A stretch of DNA of 64,000 bases from Candidatus Saccharimonadales bacterium (GTDB lineage: Bacteria > Patescibacteriota > Saccharimonadia > Saccharimonadales > Saccharimonadaceae). The first letter of the stretch is position 1. Every line of letters starts with the position of its first letter. Under the pieces are notes generated by a model. That model did no database searches. It was not told the origin of the DNA and saw only the letters and a program-made list of their open reading frames with translations. The translations under genes were made by a program, and so were the position numbers. The DNA is taken from NCBI GenBank assembly GCA_035697325.1, contig DASSDB010000004.1, positions 124,001 through 188,000 on the forward strand, written 5' to 3'. Of this stretch, positions 52,865 to 61,455 are shown piece after piece.

Positions 52865-53242
52865 ATGAACATCGACCCTGTCGGCTGGAGCGGAATCATC
52901 CTCGTCGGCATCCTGATCGTCGGTCTGATCGTCAACCGCATCGCGAAGACGTTCGGCAAGGCCGACACCACCGTCAGCGATGAAGCCCGGATCACGCGCG
53001 ACATCGAGCTGGAGCCGACCGCTCTGGCCAAGATCGACACGCAGTTCCGCGGCCTCGGCGACACCCTCGCGATGACCGGGCTGCGCAACATGCTCGCCTG
53101 GAACGAACTCCCCAGCTACATCACCGAGGAGGTGGTCGAGCAGGGCATCGACGCCGTCGAGCGACTGATCGAGCGTACGAGCTACCAGCGCACGCAGGCC
53201 GCGCACACGTTCGTGAAGACCGGCCTCGTCACCGCTGTCTGA
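52865..53242 (+). CDS. Membrane-anchored GC-rich hypothetical protein (cassette gene)
   Basis: 125 aa from the ATG at 52865 with CGAGGAAC upstream. The frame is open back to a TTG just after the -10, so an extended form with 15 more residues is possible. One N-terminal membrane helix (WSGIILVGILIVGLIVNRIA), then a soluble helical domain (ITEEVVEQGIDAVERLIERT). Own promoter and a very strong terminator. No family. Confidence 0.6.
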   Translation: MNIDPVGWSGIILVGILIVGLIVNRIAKTFGKADTTVSDEARITRDIELEPTALAKIDTQFRGLGDTLAMTGLRNMLAWNELPSYITEEVVEQGIDAVERLIERTSYQRTQAAHTFVKTGLVTAV

Positions 53243-53282
53243 GGCAAGCGCCGAGAAGTACCCCCGAAGCTTTTTCTATAAA

Positions 53283-53319
53283 CGAAAAGAGCGCCGGGTA
53301 CTCCCCGGCGCTCTTTTCG
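53283..53319. terminator. Strong symmetric terminator
   Basis: CGAAAAGAGCGCCGGG/CCCGGCGCTCTTTTCG. Shares GAGCGCCGG and GGCGCTCTTTTC with the next cassette terminator at 53851. Confidence 0.9.
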
Positions 53320-53343
53320 TATCAAAAAATAACTTTCCTTACA

Positions 53344-53390
53344 TTGCAATATGTGTTTGATATGTGTAATAATAGTAAGGCTTTACCTTA
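53344..53390 (+). promoter_or_regulatory. Promoter with +1 hairpin
   Basis: TTGCAA (53344), 17-nt spacer, TAATAA (53367), then hairpin TAAGG/CCTTA (53376-53390). Confidence 0.65.
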
Positions 53391-53417
53391 TGCCGTTTCT
53401 GCCGAAAGGAAAGCCAT

Positions 53418-53804
53418 ATGAACAGTCAAGAGTTTGCGCGTAAGGCACTCGTACTTATCTACCAGACAACAACGACACAAATGCCTGGATTCGACATTTC
53501 CCGAATCATTCAGGGAACACAAAGTGCCCTTCCGGCCTGCTTCAGCACTGATGATCTCGCGACCAACACAGCGTTCATCACTGCGCTTGAAGCCAAAGCC
53601 GAGGTGCTCCCAGAGCACGAGCTACAAGGCCTGGCAAGGTTGGCTCAAACCCTTGCCGCGTTTGAAAACGCCATGCATTATCACTTCGCGAGTGGCGAAC
53701 TTCCGGTATCATGGGCGCGTCGGTTCAAGGATTGTAAGAGCGACTACCGCACACTTGACCTGCTCCATCAAGGAATGAAAAACCTCGTGTCTGAGGCTGA
53801 GTAA
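53418..53804 (+). CDS. Hypothetical protein (cassette gene)
   Basis: 128 aa, ATG with AAAGGAAAG upstream. Helical: ARKALVLIYQTTTTQMPGFD, ALEAKAEVLPEHELQGLARL and NAMHYHFASGELPVSWARRF. No signal, one Cys in FKDCKSDYR and one near residue 41. Moderately GC-rich, less extreme than other cassettes. A frame from ATG at 53391 overlaps its start in another frame. Family unknown. Confidence 0.6.
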   Translation: MNSQEFARKALVLIYQTTTTQMPGFDISRIIQGTQSALPACFSTDDLATNTAFITALEAKAEVLPEHELQGLARLAQTLAAFENAMHYHFASGELPVSWARRFKDCKSDYRTLDLLHQGMKNLVSEAE

Positions 53805-53850
53805 TTCCTACAAGCGCCAGCAAAATCGCCTTCGCCCGAACAACAAGGGG

Positions 53851-53880
53851 GAGCGCCGGTACTTTTCTGGCGCTCTTTTC
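53851..53880 (+). terminator. Intrinsic terminator
   Basis: GAGCGCC/GGCGCTC with TTTTC. It ends at the stop codon of the convergent glycosyltransferase gene. Confidence 0.85.
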
Positions 53881-55124
53881 TATTTCGTAATAATGGGTGC
53901 CACCTCATAAAGGGCGATCATTTTTTTAGCAAGATGCATTACGTCAAAGTCTTTTGCCACTTTGCGGGAGGCCCGTGCCATAGCTGCAAGCCGCTCATCA
54001 TCACTCAATAGCTCATCGAATGCCTTAGCAAATGCTTTTCCGGATCGGCCACGGGTAAGAAGAGCATTTTCTTTGGTAAGGCCCTCTGTAAGCTTATTAT
54101 CGCAGTATACCATTGGAAGTCCGCTCGCGATCGCCTCTAAAATAACCATGGGCTGATTATCAAAGCGATACGAAGATTGCACAAAAATATCCGATTGCTT
54201 CATGATTGCCGCAACTGCGGGAGAGTCCTGGTGACCAGCAAAAATAATCTTATCCGAAACACCCAGTCCTTCCGCTTGACTTCGCAGTTCTTCATCAGAC
54301 GGACCCGTGCCGACAAGGATTAGTTTGACATTGGCAGTCTTTATATATTTCATGGCATCGACAAGGACTTTTTGTCGCTTTTCACCACTTAAACGTCCCA
54401 CGCACAAAATGAACTTTTCGCTCTTGTTTTTCGTAAGCGGCGAATCACTGGCTTTTGCGGCAGTGTAATTGTCAAGAAAAACGCCGTTCGGAATGACATG
54501 GCATTCGGTTTGAGCACCATGGGCAATCAAAGTTTTAGCAAGGTGGTTTGACGGCGCAACAAAACCGCTGGTGTGATTAACAAACTCCGCCATAAGGCGC
54601 CAGCCTTGTTTCTTTTTGATGTCCGTAAATGTAGAATATGGCCAATCAAGAATCTCGCGTGGATTCGTATATGGCAGTACTGGCTTGGATTTAAATAAGA
54701 AAGGGAAGCCGATTGAAAACGCAATAAGGCCCGCGCTCACGGCAACGGGATAATCATCCGCCAGTTCCGTAAAAAGGGTGTGAATAGTGGTGATATGCGG
54801 AATGCCTTTACGCTTCGCTACCATATAGGCTAGACCGCCAAGATAAAACTGGGTCTGACTGTGAATAACATCAAAATCATACTGATCGAGTTTGCGAGCA
54901 ATACCGGGATAATGGATAGAGATTGGTCGTTTGTCAAATACCATTGGATTAATAGAGGGAAGACGTATGATATGATCGTCGTTATCCTCATAACCAGCAT
55001 TTTTGGGCGCAACGATATACACCTCATGGCCCAATGCTTCAAAAGCCTGACGATAATTTTGAATTGAACGAGTGACACCGTGTACGAACGGCAGGTAATC
55101 ATCTGTAAAAAAAGCTATTTTCAT
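53880..55124 (-). CDS. GT4-family glycosyltransferase
   Basis: 414 aa, GT-B fold. N-terminal MKIAFFTDDYLPFVHGVTRS with the early Gly loop, FDVIHSQTQFYLGGLAYMVA, then FILCVGRLSGEKRQKVLVDA and QPMVILEAIASGLPMVYCDN, the E-x7-E retaining GT4 motif. It transfers a sugar from a nucleotide (or GDP) donor to a lipid or glycan, as in glycolipid or exopolysaccharide synthesis. TATACT lies about 50 nt upstream; no Shine-Dalgarno is obvious. Confidence 0.93.
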   Translation of the reverse strand: MKIAFFTDDYLPFVHGVTRSIQNYRQAFEALGHEVYIVAPKNAGYEDNDDHIIRLPSINPMVFDKRPISIHYPGIARKLDQYDFDVIHSQTQFYLGGLAYMVAKRKGIPHITTIHTLFTELADDYPVAVSAGLIAFSIGFPFLFKSKPVLPYTNPREILDWPYSTFTDIKKKQGWRLMAEFVNHTSGFVAPSNHLAKTLIAHGAQTECHVIPNGVFLDNYTAAKASDSPLTKNKSEKFILCVGRLSGEKRQKVLVDAMKYIKTANVKLILVGTGPSDEELRSQAEGLGVSDKIIFAGHQDSPAVAAIMKQSDIFVQSSYRFDNQPMVILEAIASGLPMVYCDNKLTEGLTKENALLTRGRSGKAFAKAFDELLSDDERLAAMARASRKVAKDFDVMHLAKKMIALYEVAPIITK

Positions 55125-55187
55125 ATTGGTAAAATGATCGCCGCTTGGCAGCGATCGATTAGCGCTAGTATAGCAAACCTAGGGAGG

Positions 55188-56168
55188 CTACGCTATTTCT
55201 TTTACTGCGTCCACCACGGACTGAACGGTCATTGTATAGGGGTGGTCGTGGTCTTTATATTGTTTGTCAAAAACTACAACACCCTTGGCTTGGAGGTAAT
55301 TTCTCACAAGGTTATACGCGATCGGATCCGATAAATGGCTGGCCGTTCCGCGTGTCATCAGTACAGGGACGCCTTGTTCCCGAAGACCCGAAACGTCGCC
55401 AAGATCATGCAAAAACCGGTCGCGCCGAAGGCCAGTAATATACGGATAATTCGCAGGCCACGCCTCTTTAACGCGAGAAGCCCAGTGGAGTAGTGCTTCA
55501 GGGGGAATAATAGCTGGGTTTTGCTCTAGATAATTTTTTGCGTACCGGTTTTGCAAGGCAAATTGCGCCCCAAGCGTCACCATTGTGCGTTCCTTAAAGT
55601 TCACTCCTTCAGAGAAGACAATCCCAGCAGGCGGGTTTCCGCTATCAAACGTCGCCGCCACAGCCGCACCAGCGAGGGCGACACCTTGAGAAGAGGAGTG
55701 GTAGAAGTAATCGCCAGATAGCCCAAATTGCTCCGAAGCGCCGGCAAGGGCTCGCGCCACCGCCGCCCCAACCTTTTTGAATGAACCCTTCGAACGTAAC
55801 TCTTCTATCTGGTCGGGGGTTATACGGTGATCTTGAGCATATTCTTCGTCGCGCCACTCTGAAAAATCAACCCCTGGAGCATTAGGTGACACCACAGGCC
55901 TGCCAGTAGCATGGGCAAGAAGCGCATCGAAGTAACCGCCTTCTAGACGACCATTATCGTCACTCCAGGCAGGAAAACGCACGATAGGCGTCGCTTTACG
56001 ATTAACCCCTTCGGGTACGGTAAGGTAGACGGCAAGTTTTTGATCGCTGGTATCGCCAGCGCCTGTAGAAACATACGCCCGCTCACGAGTTTCAATGGCG
56101 GCCTTAGCTATAGCATCTTCATCATAGGGGGTAGTGTAAGCAAAATCTTCAAATCGTGGCTTTGTCAT
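55188..56168 (-). CDS. Putative alpha/beta-hydrolase-like protein
   Basis: 326 aa. YFYHSSSQGVALAGAAVAAT near residue 155 resembles a nucleophile elbow with SSSQG in place of GxSxG. VLMTRGTASHLSDPIAYNLV and YKDHDHPYTM could supply the acid and the His. No signal peptide. The first Gly of the elbow is replaced by Ser, so activity is uncertain. No clear Shine-Dalgarno upstream. Confidence 0.5.
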   Translation of the reverse strand: MTKPRFEDFAYTTPYDEDAIAKAAIETRERAYVSTGAGDTSDQKLAVYLTVPEGVNRKATPIVRFPAWSDDNGRLEGGYFDALLAHATGRPVVSPNAPGVDFSEWRDEEYAQDHRITPDQIEELRSKGSFKKVGAAVARALAGASEQFGLSGDYFYHSSSQGVALAGAAVAATFDSGNPPAGIVFSEGVNFKERTMVTLGAQFALQNRYAKNYLEQNPAIIPPEALLHWASRVKEAWPANYPYITGLRRDRFLHDLGDVSGLREQGVPVLMTRGTASHLSDPIAYNLVRNYLQAKGVVVFDKQYKDHDHPYTMTVQSVVDAVKEIA

Positions 56169-56222
56169 AGAATTTTATTAAAACATATTTCCATTACTTT
56201 TACCATTACTGCTGCGGCAAAA

Positions 56223-56244
56223 GAGCCACCAAAAAAGGTGGCTC
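56223..56244 (-). terminator. Intrinsic terminator
   Basis: GAGCCACC/GGTGGCTC with a 6-nt A (T on minus) loop. Confidence 0.65.
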
Positions 56245-56290
56245 ACGGAACGGACACAATGCCGCCGTTCCTCGGCTTCTTGATGCCTGG

Positions 56291-56698
56291 CTAGTCCTCA
56301 TCCTCGTCGTTGATGGCGTCGCCAAGCGCTTCCCGGAGCCGCTGCTCCAGGGAGTCGAGCTTCACACCAACCTCGTGCGGGTACAAAGCTCGCTCGGTGC
56401 GACCGGTCGCCGCGTAGGGGGCCACCATCAAGCGCAACACCGGATACGAGCGCTTCGGCTCGTTCGTCACTCGCAAAAGCAGCAAGTGCCCAGTGATGGC
56501 ATCGAGGCCAAGGGCGATGAGACCGAGCATATGCCCATCTCCGCCGCCCAGCATTACCGGTTCACTCAGGCTGGAACCCATAGTAGCCAGCTCCTCACGA
56601 ACCTTTTTGACATTGTCCTCTGCCAACAGCATTTCCTTGTCCTCCCTGTGCCACACAGTGGACTTGAGAGGAATGGCGCGCTCCGGCCAAATGTTCAT
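56291..56698 (-). CDS. GC-rich hypothetical protein (cassette gene)
   Basis: 135 aa from the ATG at 56698 with GGAAGG 7-8 nt upstream; a later ATG at 56632 has its own GGGAGG and AAGGAA and could be the main start (113 aa). SEPVMLGGGDGHMLGLIALG and VLRLMVAPYAATGRTERALY suggest an alpha/beta core; the end is acidic (NDEDED). Promoter TTGCAA-N17-TATAAT. Family unknown. Confidence 0.55.
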   Translation of the reverse strand: MNIWPERAIPLKSTVWHREDKEMLLAEDNVKKVREELATMGSSLSEPVMLGGGDGHMLGLIALGLDAITGHLLLLRVTNEPKRSYPVLRLMVAPYAATGRTERALYPHEVGVKLDSLEQRLREALGDAINDEDED

Positions 56699-56737
56699 CA
56701 AACAATCCTTCCAGTAGTAGGCAAGATTTCGTTTAAT

Positions 56738-56766
56738 ATTATATCATATTATAAATAATTTTGCAA
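56738..56766 (-). promoter_or_regulatory. Consensus promoter of the gene at 56291
   Basis: TTGCAA (56766-56761), 17-nt spacer, TATAAT (56743-56738). Confidence 0.75.
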
Positions 56767-56792
56767 TTATATCTTCGAACTTGAAGAGGCCA

Positions 56793-57647
56793 CTAAGGCT
56801 GCAAACCAGCGTCGGCCATGTGCTCGGCGGCTTCGAAATGAAGAATATGACCTGGCCCAGGAATGATCAGTATGCGAGAAAAAGGAAGAAGGCGGCGCAT
56901 GCGGTCAAAAGAGCGTTTGGTCGCAACGTTATCCTTCGTGCCAAAAATAATTGTGATTCGCTCTTGCACTGACCGTCTTGGAGGTACAGCTTCGTAAGGA
57001 TTGTGTGTCTCAAGGAGCATCGCCATGCAATTGCTAATCTTGGCATCAATAAACGGTATTTTATGGAGTTCAGACTCTTTTAGCCACTTTTTAGATGAAC
57101 CGTCCCGCATTTTGCTCAAATAAGCGACCCGCGTATCAATGGCTCGGCGCGAATTATAGGCCGTGGTGCCGATCGATCCGGGCAGAAGGCCGCTAGCCAC
57201 CCTAAGAGCACGTGACGACCACGCTACACGAGGGGTAGGGCAGGCTAAAATGATGTGAGTTCTTTCGTTTACCAAGTCACGAACGGCCATATTATAACAG
57301 ATACCCGCAGCAAAAGAGTTTCCTATTAAGATATCTGGAATGCACTCCATTGCCCTAATGCAATTACTTAGCCAATCGCCAAGTGCGTCAAACGTATCAA
57401 TGTCAAGAGCCGGTGCACTACCATGACCAGGAAGATCCGGCGCATATACCGCAAAGCCGCGCTTTACATATTCTTTTCCTACGACCACCATATCAAGCTT
57501 ATTACCAGTAACACCGTGTACAAGAACGACGCTTTTTTTTGCTTTTTCATTAGTGACAAGCCAACAGAATGTTCCATCTGCGGTCTTAATAGTTTTTTCG
57601 GTGAAGATTTTTCCAATTTCAACAAGAGTAGTGTGGCTCTGGCCCAT
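56793..57647 (-). CDS. Alpha/beta hydrolase
   Basis: 284 aa from the ATG at 57647, with TATACT 6 nt upstream (leaderless); the frame is open much further, but that part runs through the divergent gene. SVVLVHGVTGNKLDMVVVG is the oxyanion strand, LIGNSFAAGICYNM the nucleophile elbow (GNSFA), FGTKDNVATKRSFDR the acid and PGPGHILHFEA the His. A complete triad, thioesterase or lipase-like. Substrate unknown. Divergent from a GT2 glycosyltransferase. Confidence 0.85.
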   Translation of the reverse strand: MGQSHTTLVEIGKIFTEKTIKTADGTFCWLVTNEKAKKSVVLVHGVTGNKLDMVVVGKEYVKRGFAVYAPDLPGHGSAPALDIDTFDALGDWLSNCIRAMECIPDILIGNSFAAGICYNMAVRDLVNERTHIILACPTPRVAWSSRALRVASGLLPGSIGTTAYNSRRAIDTRVAYLSKMRDGSSKKWLKESELHKIPFIDAKISNCMAMLLETHNPYEAVPPRRSVQERITIIFGTKDNVATKRSFDRMRRLLPFSRILIIPGPGHILHFEAAEHMADAGLQP

Positions 57648-57695
57648 ATAGCAAGTATACAACATGCGTCTCGTCTCCCGTGGTATACTGCGAAT
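57648..57695. promoter_or_regulatory. Back-to-back leaderless promoters
   Basis: Both strands have TATACT exactly 6 nt before an ATG (minus ATG at 57647, plus ATG at 57696), all within 48 bp. Confidence 0.7.
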
Positions 57696-58430
57696 ATGAA
57701 ATTGTCTGTCGTTATCCCTTGTAAAAACGAGGCCGGAACTGTCGAGCATCTCCTTGATTCTATACTTAAGCAAACACGTCTTCCTGATGAAGTTATTATC
57801 GTCGATTCGCACTCCACCGATACGACGGTGGCATCAGTAAATAACTATGTCGATAGATTGCCAGTTCGAGTCGTCGCTGCTCAAAAACAAGGAGTCACCC
57901 ATGCCCGAAACGAAGGAGCAGCGGCCGCTATGGGTGATGTCCTTCTTTTCATTGATGCGGATGTGCGGCTAGCCCCTAATTTGATAGAAAAGATAGTAAA
58001 GTACACCAACAAAGGTGTTGAGGCAGGAGGATTCTCGCAGCATATGGATGCCGAGGCCGCTCATCTGCGTGTAGGGTCACGTGTTATGAACGGCTATGTG
58101 CGAACGATGTCACTCACGCCATGGCCTATCTTTTTTAGTTGCTTTTTCGTGACGAAAAGACTTCACCAAGAACTAGGAGGTTTTGACCCAGATATTTGGA
58201 TAATGGAAGATTACGATTACGCATACCGGGCCCGTCAACACGGCGCTAAGTTTCGTATTCTTCCGGGCACATATTTCATATCTTCGGCACGCCGGTTTGA
58301 AGAAGGTGAGAAGCATAGCATACTAAGGGCAGTCTACGCTGAGGCGTACCGGTATACTCATGGCATGAAGATCACCAAACCGCTTTTTCGTTACTCTATG
58401 GGCGGGCACGAAAAGAAAACAGGGAAGTAA
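57696..58430 (+). CDS. GT2-family glycosyltransferase
   Basis: 244 aa from the ATG at 57696. MKLSVVIPCKNEAGTVEHLL, EVIIVDSHSTDTTVASVN, and DVLLFIDADVRLAPNLIEKI with the DAD metal site make a GT-A enzyme. GGFDPDIWIMEDYDYAYRAR gives the ED acceptor motif. It lacks membrane helices at the C terminus but has a hydrophobic middle (MSLTPWPIFFSCFFV). It builds surface glycans or glycolipids. It ends 8 nt before the convergent gene. Confidence 0.93.
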   Translation: MKLSVVIPCKNEAGTVEHLLDSILKQTRLPDEVIIVDSHSTDTTVASVNNYVDRLPVRVVAAQKQGVTHARNEGAAAAMGDVLLFIDADVRLAPNLIEKIVKYTNKGVEAGGFSQHMDAEAAHLRVGSRVMNGYVRTMSLTPWPIFFSCFFVTKRLHQELGGFDPDIWIMEDYDYAYRARQHGAKFRILPGTYFISSARRFEEGEKHSILRAVYAEAYRYTHGMKITKPLFRYSMGGHEKKTGK

Positions 58431-58438
58431 CTTACGCT

Positions 58439-58816
58439 TTAATACTGCGGGTATTCCCACGGTGACTGCATACTACGCTCAGAGAGTGAGCGCAGGAGAG
58501 AGTTAACAGCCAACTCATAATCAGCCCTCCGGTTGGGTGGTATTTCACCATTTTCATCTTTCTCCCAAAGACCATCAGTGACACCAGTAGCAACTTCAAG
58601 AGGTGTCCAGCGCTTCGCACTTTCAACACGTTGCATCCTACCGTATACCGTACCGAATGTCGTTAAATATGTCCTTTCGCCCCTCTCTACAATCTCTGCC
58701 ATAGTAAAGGAATTGCCGTTGACGTCGACGACCACACCCATAGGCCCCCCATCTTCAGCCTCGACTACATCACCAAAATTTACCGTAACTCGCGGGGGTT
58801 TTTCTGGATTACTCAC
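58439..58816 (-). CDS. Hypothetical protein coupled to pyrH
   Basis: 125 aa, GTG start overlapping the pyrH stop (GTGA). RVTVNFGDVVEAEDGGPMGV then VVDVNGNSFTMAEIVERGER resembles a small SH3-like barrel, followed by a helical tail. Function unknown; its translational coupling to UMP kinase suggests an unrelated housekeeping pair. Confidence 0.55.
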   Translation of the reverse strand: MSNPEKPPRVTVNFGDVVEAEDGGPMGVVVDVNGNSFTMAEIVERGERTYLTTFGTVYGRMQRVESAKRWTPLEVATGVTDGLWEKDENGEIPPNRRADYELAVNSLLRSLSERSMQSPWEYPQY

Positions 58817-59511
58817 TTTATTTTTGTCCCGATTACTTTACCCGCAGCAGCGCTTGCTATGTTGCCCGCCTTAAGCAACTCAAACACGATGATCGACTGC
58901 ATATTATCCGCCGCCAGAGCTATAGCCGCTTTGTCCATCACGCGGATTTCGGGCCGTTCAACAGCCTCCTGAAGCGTTAGGGTTTCGTATTTTGAAGCCG
59001 CTGCGTCGCGCGTAGGATCAGCGGTATATACGCCATCGACTTTCGTGGCTTTAAAAATCACATCGCAGTTAAGCTGGAGTGCGAGGCTGACCGCAGCCGT
59101 GTCGGTGGTAAGATATGGCTGACCGATCCCGCCCGCAATCACCACAACGCGGCCTTTCTCCAGGTGACTGAATGCCCGGCGATGGGTAAATTGATCGAGG
59201 ATCTGATCGGCCTTGATACTGCTAAGTGATCGTGTTTCCAGCCCGGCCGAATTAAAGACATCCGTTACGGCTAGTGCGTTCATCATCGTGCCCATCATTC
59301 CCATATTATCGGCAGTCACACGGTTGATCGCATCGTTTGTCACTTGGGCTCCGCGCACAAAATTACCACCTCCGACCATAACGACCACCTGCGTATCTTT
59401 GACCTTTTTGATTTCATCTGCGACCCATCGTATTCGCTCCGTATCAATGCCGCTATCGTATTTGCCTTGAAGTTGCTCGCCTGAAAGTTTTAAAAGAACA
59501 CGTTTATACAT
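58813..59511 (-). CDS. pyrH: UMP kinase
   Basis: 232 aa from the ATG at 59511, TATACT 6 nt upstream (leaderless). YKRVLLKLSGEQLQG is the ATP-binding start, VVVMVGGGNFVRGAQVTNDA the UMP loop, TDTAAVSLALQLNCDVIFKA and TKVDGVYTADPTRDAAA the amino-acid-kinase signature. Makes UDP from UMP. Near to smpB on the opposite strand. Full-length family member. Confidence 0.96.
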   Translation of the reverse strand: MYKRVLLKLSGEQLQGKYDSGIDTERIRWVADEIKKVKDTQVVVMVGGGNFVRGAQVTNDAINRVTADNMGMMGTMMNALAVTDVFNSAGLETRSLSSIKADQILDQFTHRRAFSHLEKGRVVVIAGGIGQPYLTTDTAAVSLALQLNCDVIFKATKVDGVYTADPTRDAAASKYETLTLQEAVERPEIRVMDKAAIALAADNMQSIIVFELLKAGNIASAAAGKVIGTKIK

Positions 59512-59570
59512 AGTTTCAGTATACAAGATTGAGCAAAAGCGCTTCTACCTCTGATATAATGTAAAAAGTT

Positions 59571-60035
59571 ATGCCAGGTAAAAAAAAGAACTCATCGTCT
59601 GCAATTGTTAATCGTCGTGCACGATTTGATTATGAATTGGGAGATGAAATTATTACCGGGCTCGTGCTTGTAGGTCCTGAGGTGCGGGCGGCACGAGATG
59701 GACACATTCAGCTGAAAGGCTCTTATGTCACTATAAAAAACAATGAACTTTGGCTCAATAATGCCAGTTTTAGCCTCAAACTTAATCAGGCCGGACAGGC
59801 GGGAGCTCGCAGCGTCGATACGACTGCACGTAAACTCCTTGCCAGCCGCAAACAAATCGAAAGTCTGGCCGAACAAAAGCATAAAGGGATGTCGATCATC
59901 CCGATAAAACTTTTAACAAATGGTAAATATATCAAGCTCGTTATTGCGCTTGGTAAGGGCAAAAAGAAGTACGATAAGCGCGAAACATTGAAACGCCGCG
60001 ACCAAGAGCGCGATGCTAAACGCATGATGAAATAA
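59571..60035 (+). CDS. smpB: SsrA-binding protein SmpB
   Basis: 154 aa. NRRARFDYELGDEIITGLVL, GPEVRAARDGHIQLKGSYVT, ELWLNNASF and the C-terminal KKKYDKRETLKRRDQERDAK are diagnostic; this binds tmRNA and rescues stalled ribosomes. In most bacteria the segment reads ...HxRxRxRKLL at about 80-95; here TTARKLLASRKQIESL. TATAAT lies 10 nt before the ATG. No tmRNA gene was found in the window. Confidence 0.95.
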   Translation: MPGKKKNSSSAIVNRRARFDYELGDEIITGLVLVGPEVRAARDGHIQLKGSYVTIKNNELWLNNASFSLKLNQAGQAGARSVDTTARKLLASRKQIESLAEQKHKGMSIIPIKLLTNGKYIKLVIALGKGKKKYDKRETLKRRDQERDAKRMMK

Positions 60036-60038
60036 GAA

Positions 60039-60063
60039 ACCCCATAGCTGGCTGCTATGGGGT
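60039..60063. terminator. Intrinsic terminator
   Basis: ACCCCATAGC/GCTATGGGGT with a 5-nt loop between smpB and the convergent gene. Confidence 0.75.
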
Positions 60064-60071
60064 GAAGAAGG

Positions 60072-60518
60072 CTAGGAGTTCGTATCGAGCCTCCGAGCGT
60101 AATCCTGCGCACTGCGCAGTTCATCCGGGCGCAAGCTGCCAAGCCAGAACATGATGTCGTCAAACGGCTGCCAGCCCTCAAGCTTGACCTGACCAATGAG
60201 GTCGGAGCCGCAAGGCGATTTGAATTCATCGTGCTGCCATAATTCAGCAACGAATTGTTCGAGGAACATCTTCATCGTCCAGGCTGCTTCGCCAAAAGTA
60301 CTCTTCGAAAAGTGCACCGAAAAGCTGTAGCGCCCAAACGTTCGAGTTGTCACCTCAAAATCGGGCCGACGGGCTTTCAAGAATTCGCTGAAGAGTGCAC
60401 GGAGCGGATGCCCTTCTTCTCCCATTTGCTCAAGGAGTACGTGGTATTTGGGCGAAAACGAACCTTCGAAACGAAGAATGAACTGGTCACTCTCAATCCG
60501 CTTGATAATCAGGATCAT
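60072..60518 (-). CDS. GC-rich hypothetical protein (cassette gene)
   Basis: 148 aa, ATG with GAGGAAG upstream. ILIIKRIESDQFILRFEGSF and KYHVLLEQMGEEGHPLRALF precede TFGRYSFSVHFSKSTFGEAA and a Trp-rich C-terminal half (FVAELWQHDEF, KLEGWQPFDDIMFWLGSL). One Cys. The promoter TTGTAT-N17-TATAAA and terminator make it a single-gene unit. No family. Confidence 0.55.
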   Translation of the reverse strand: MILIIKRIESDQFILRFEGSFSPKYHVLLEQMGEEGHPLRALFSEFLKARRPDFEVTTRTFGRYSFSVHFSKSTFGEAAWTMKMFLEQFVAELWQHDEFKSPCGSDLIGQVKLEGWQPFDDIMFWLGSLRPDELRSAQDYARRLDTNS

Positions 60519-60557
60519 AGCAGGCTCAACTTCCTCACAGGGTTTCTTCCACAGACT

Positions 60558-60586
60558 TTTATATCAGCATTCTCGAGTTTATACAA
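60558..60586 (-). promoter_or_regulatory. Promoter of the gene at 60072
   Basis: TTGTAT (60586-60581), 17-nt spacer, TATAAA (60563-60558). A five-codon GTG frame in the leader ends with TGA at the Shine-Dalgarno. Confidence 0.65.
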
Positions 60587-60651
60587 ATAATCTCCGGACT
60601 AGAGAAGACCCCTAGCTGGTACCATAGTAAAAAGTGCCCTATACTGGACCT

Positions 60652-61455
60652 ATGAAGATCTACTCATGGAACGTTAACGGCATCCGCGCCGTTGTGCGTA
60701 AAGAACTATTTGTCCCATTTATTGAAAAGCATCAGCCCGATATCCTTTGCTTGCAAGAAACAAAAGCACAGCAAGGTCAGGCCGAAATTGAGCTTTCGGG
60801 GTATGAAGAATACTGGAATTCCGCCGAACGAAAAGGGTATTCCGGAACAGCGATTTTTACAAAAGTAAAGCCCATTAGCGTTGTAAATGGCTTTGCCAAT
60901 GGTATCGCAGAAAAGCACGGACTAACTGCCGATGGCTATGGAGACCCAGCAAAAGAGGGGCGGGTTATTACGGCAGAATTTGAGGATTTTTATATCGTCA
61001 CTGTTTACACACCGAATGCCAAGGACGATCTTTCGCGGATCCCGCTTCGCCACAAGCAGTGGGATCCGGCATTCTTAGAGCACTGTAAGACGCTCGAGAA
61101 AAAGAAGCCCGTCATTTTCTGCGGAGACTTGAATGTTGCTCACACAGAAGATGACCTTGCCCGACCGAAAGAAAACCGGGGTAAAAAGGGCTTTACCGAC
61201 GAAGAACGAGAAGGTTTTGATAACTTTGAGAAAGCCGGATTTATTGATACATTCCGGCAATTTGTACAAGGAAATGGTCATTACAGCTGGTGGTCAAACT
61301 GGGGCAAAGCACGAGAGAGGAATGTCGGATGGCGCATTGATTATTTCCTTATTTCGGATTCCTTAAAACCAAAGCTCAAAAGTGCCGCCATTCATGCTGA
61401 TGTTATGGGAAGCGACCACTGTCCTATTAGTATTGAACTCGACACTAAAGCATAA
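60652..61455 (+). CDS. xth: Exodeoxyribonuclease III / AP endonuclease
   Basis: 267 aa, TATACT 6 nt before the ATG (leaderless). MKIYSWNVNGIRAVVRKELF, DILCLQETKAQQGQAEIELS, VIFCGDLNVAHTEDDLARPK, GWRIDYFLIS and VMGSDHCPISIEL give all metal and catalytic residues of the Xth family. Base-excision repair of abasic sites. First gene of an operon with coupled overlaps. Confidence 0.95.
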   Translation: MKIYSWNVNGIRAVVRKELFVPFIEKHQPDILCLQETKAQQGQAEIELSGYEEYWNSAERKGYSGTAIFTKVKPISVVNGFANGIAEKHGLTADGYGDPAKEGRVITAEFEDFYIVTVYTPNAKDDLSRIPLRHKQWDPAFLEHCKTLEKKKPVIFCGDLNVAHTEDDLARPKENRGKKGFTDEEREGFDNFEKAGFIDTFRQFVQGNGHYSWWSNWGKARERNVGWRIDYFLISDSLKPKLKSAAIHADVMGSDHCPISIELDTKA

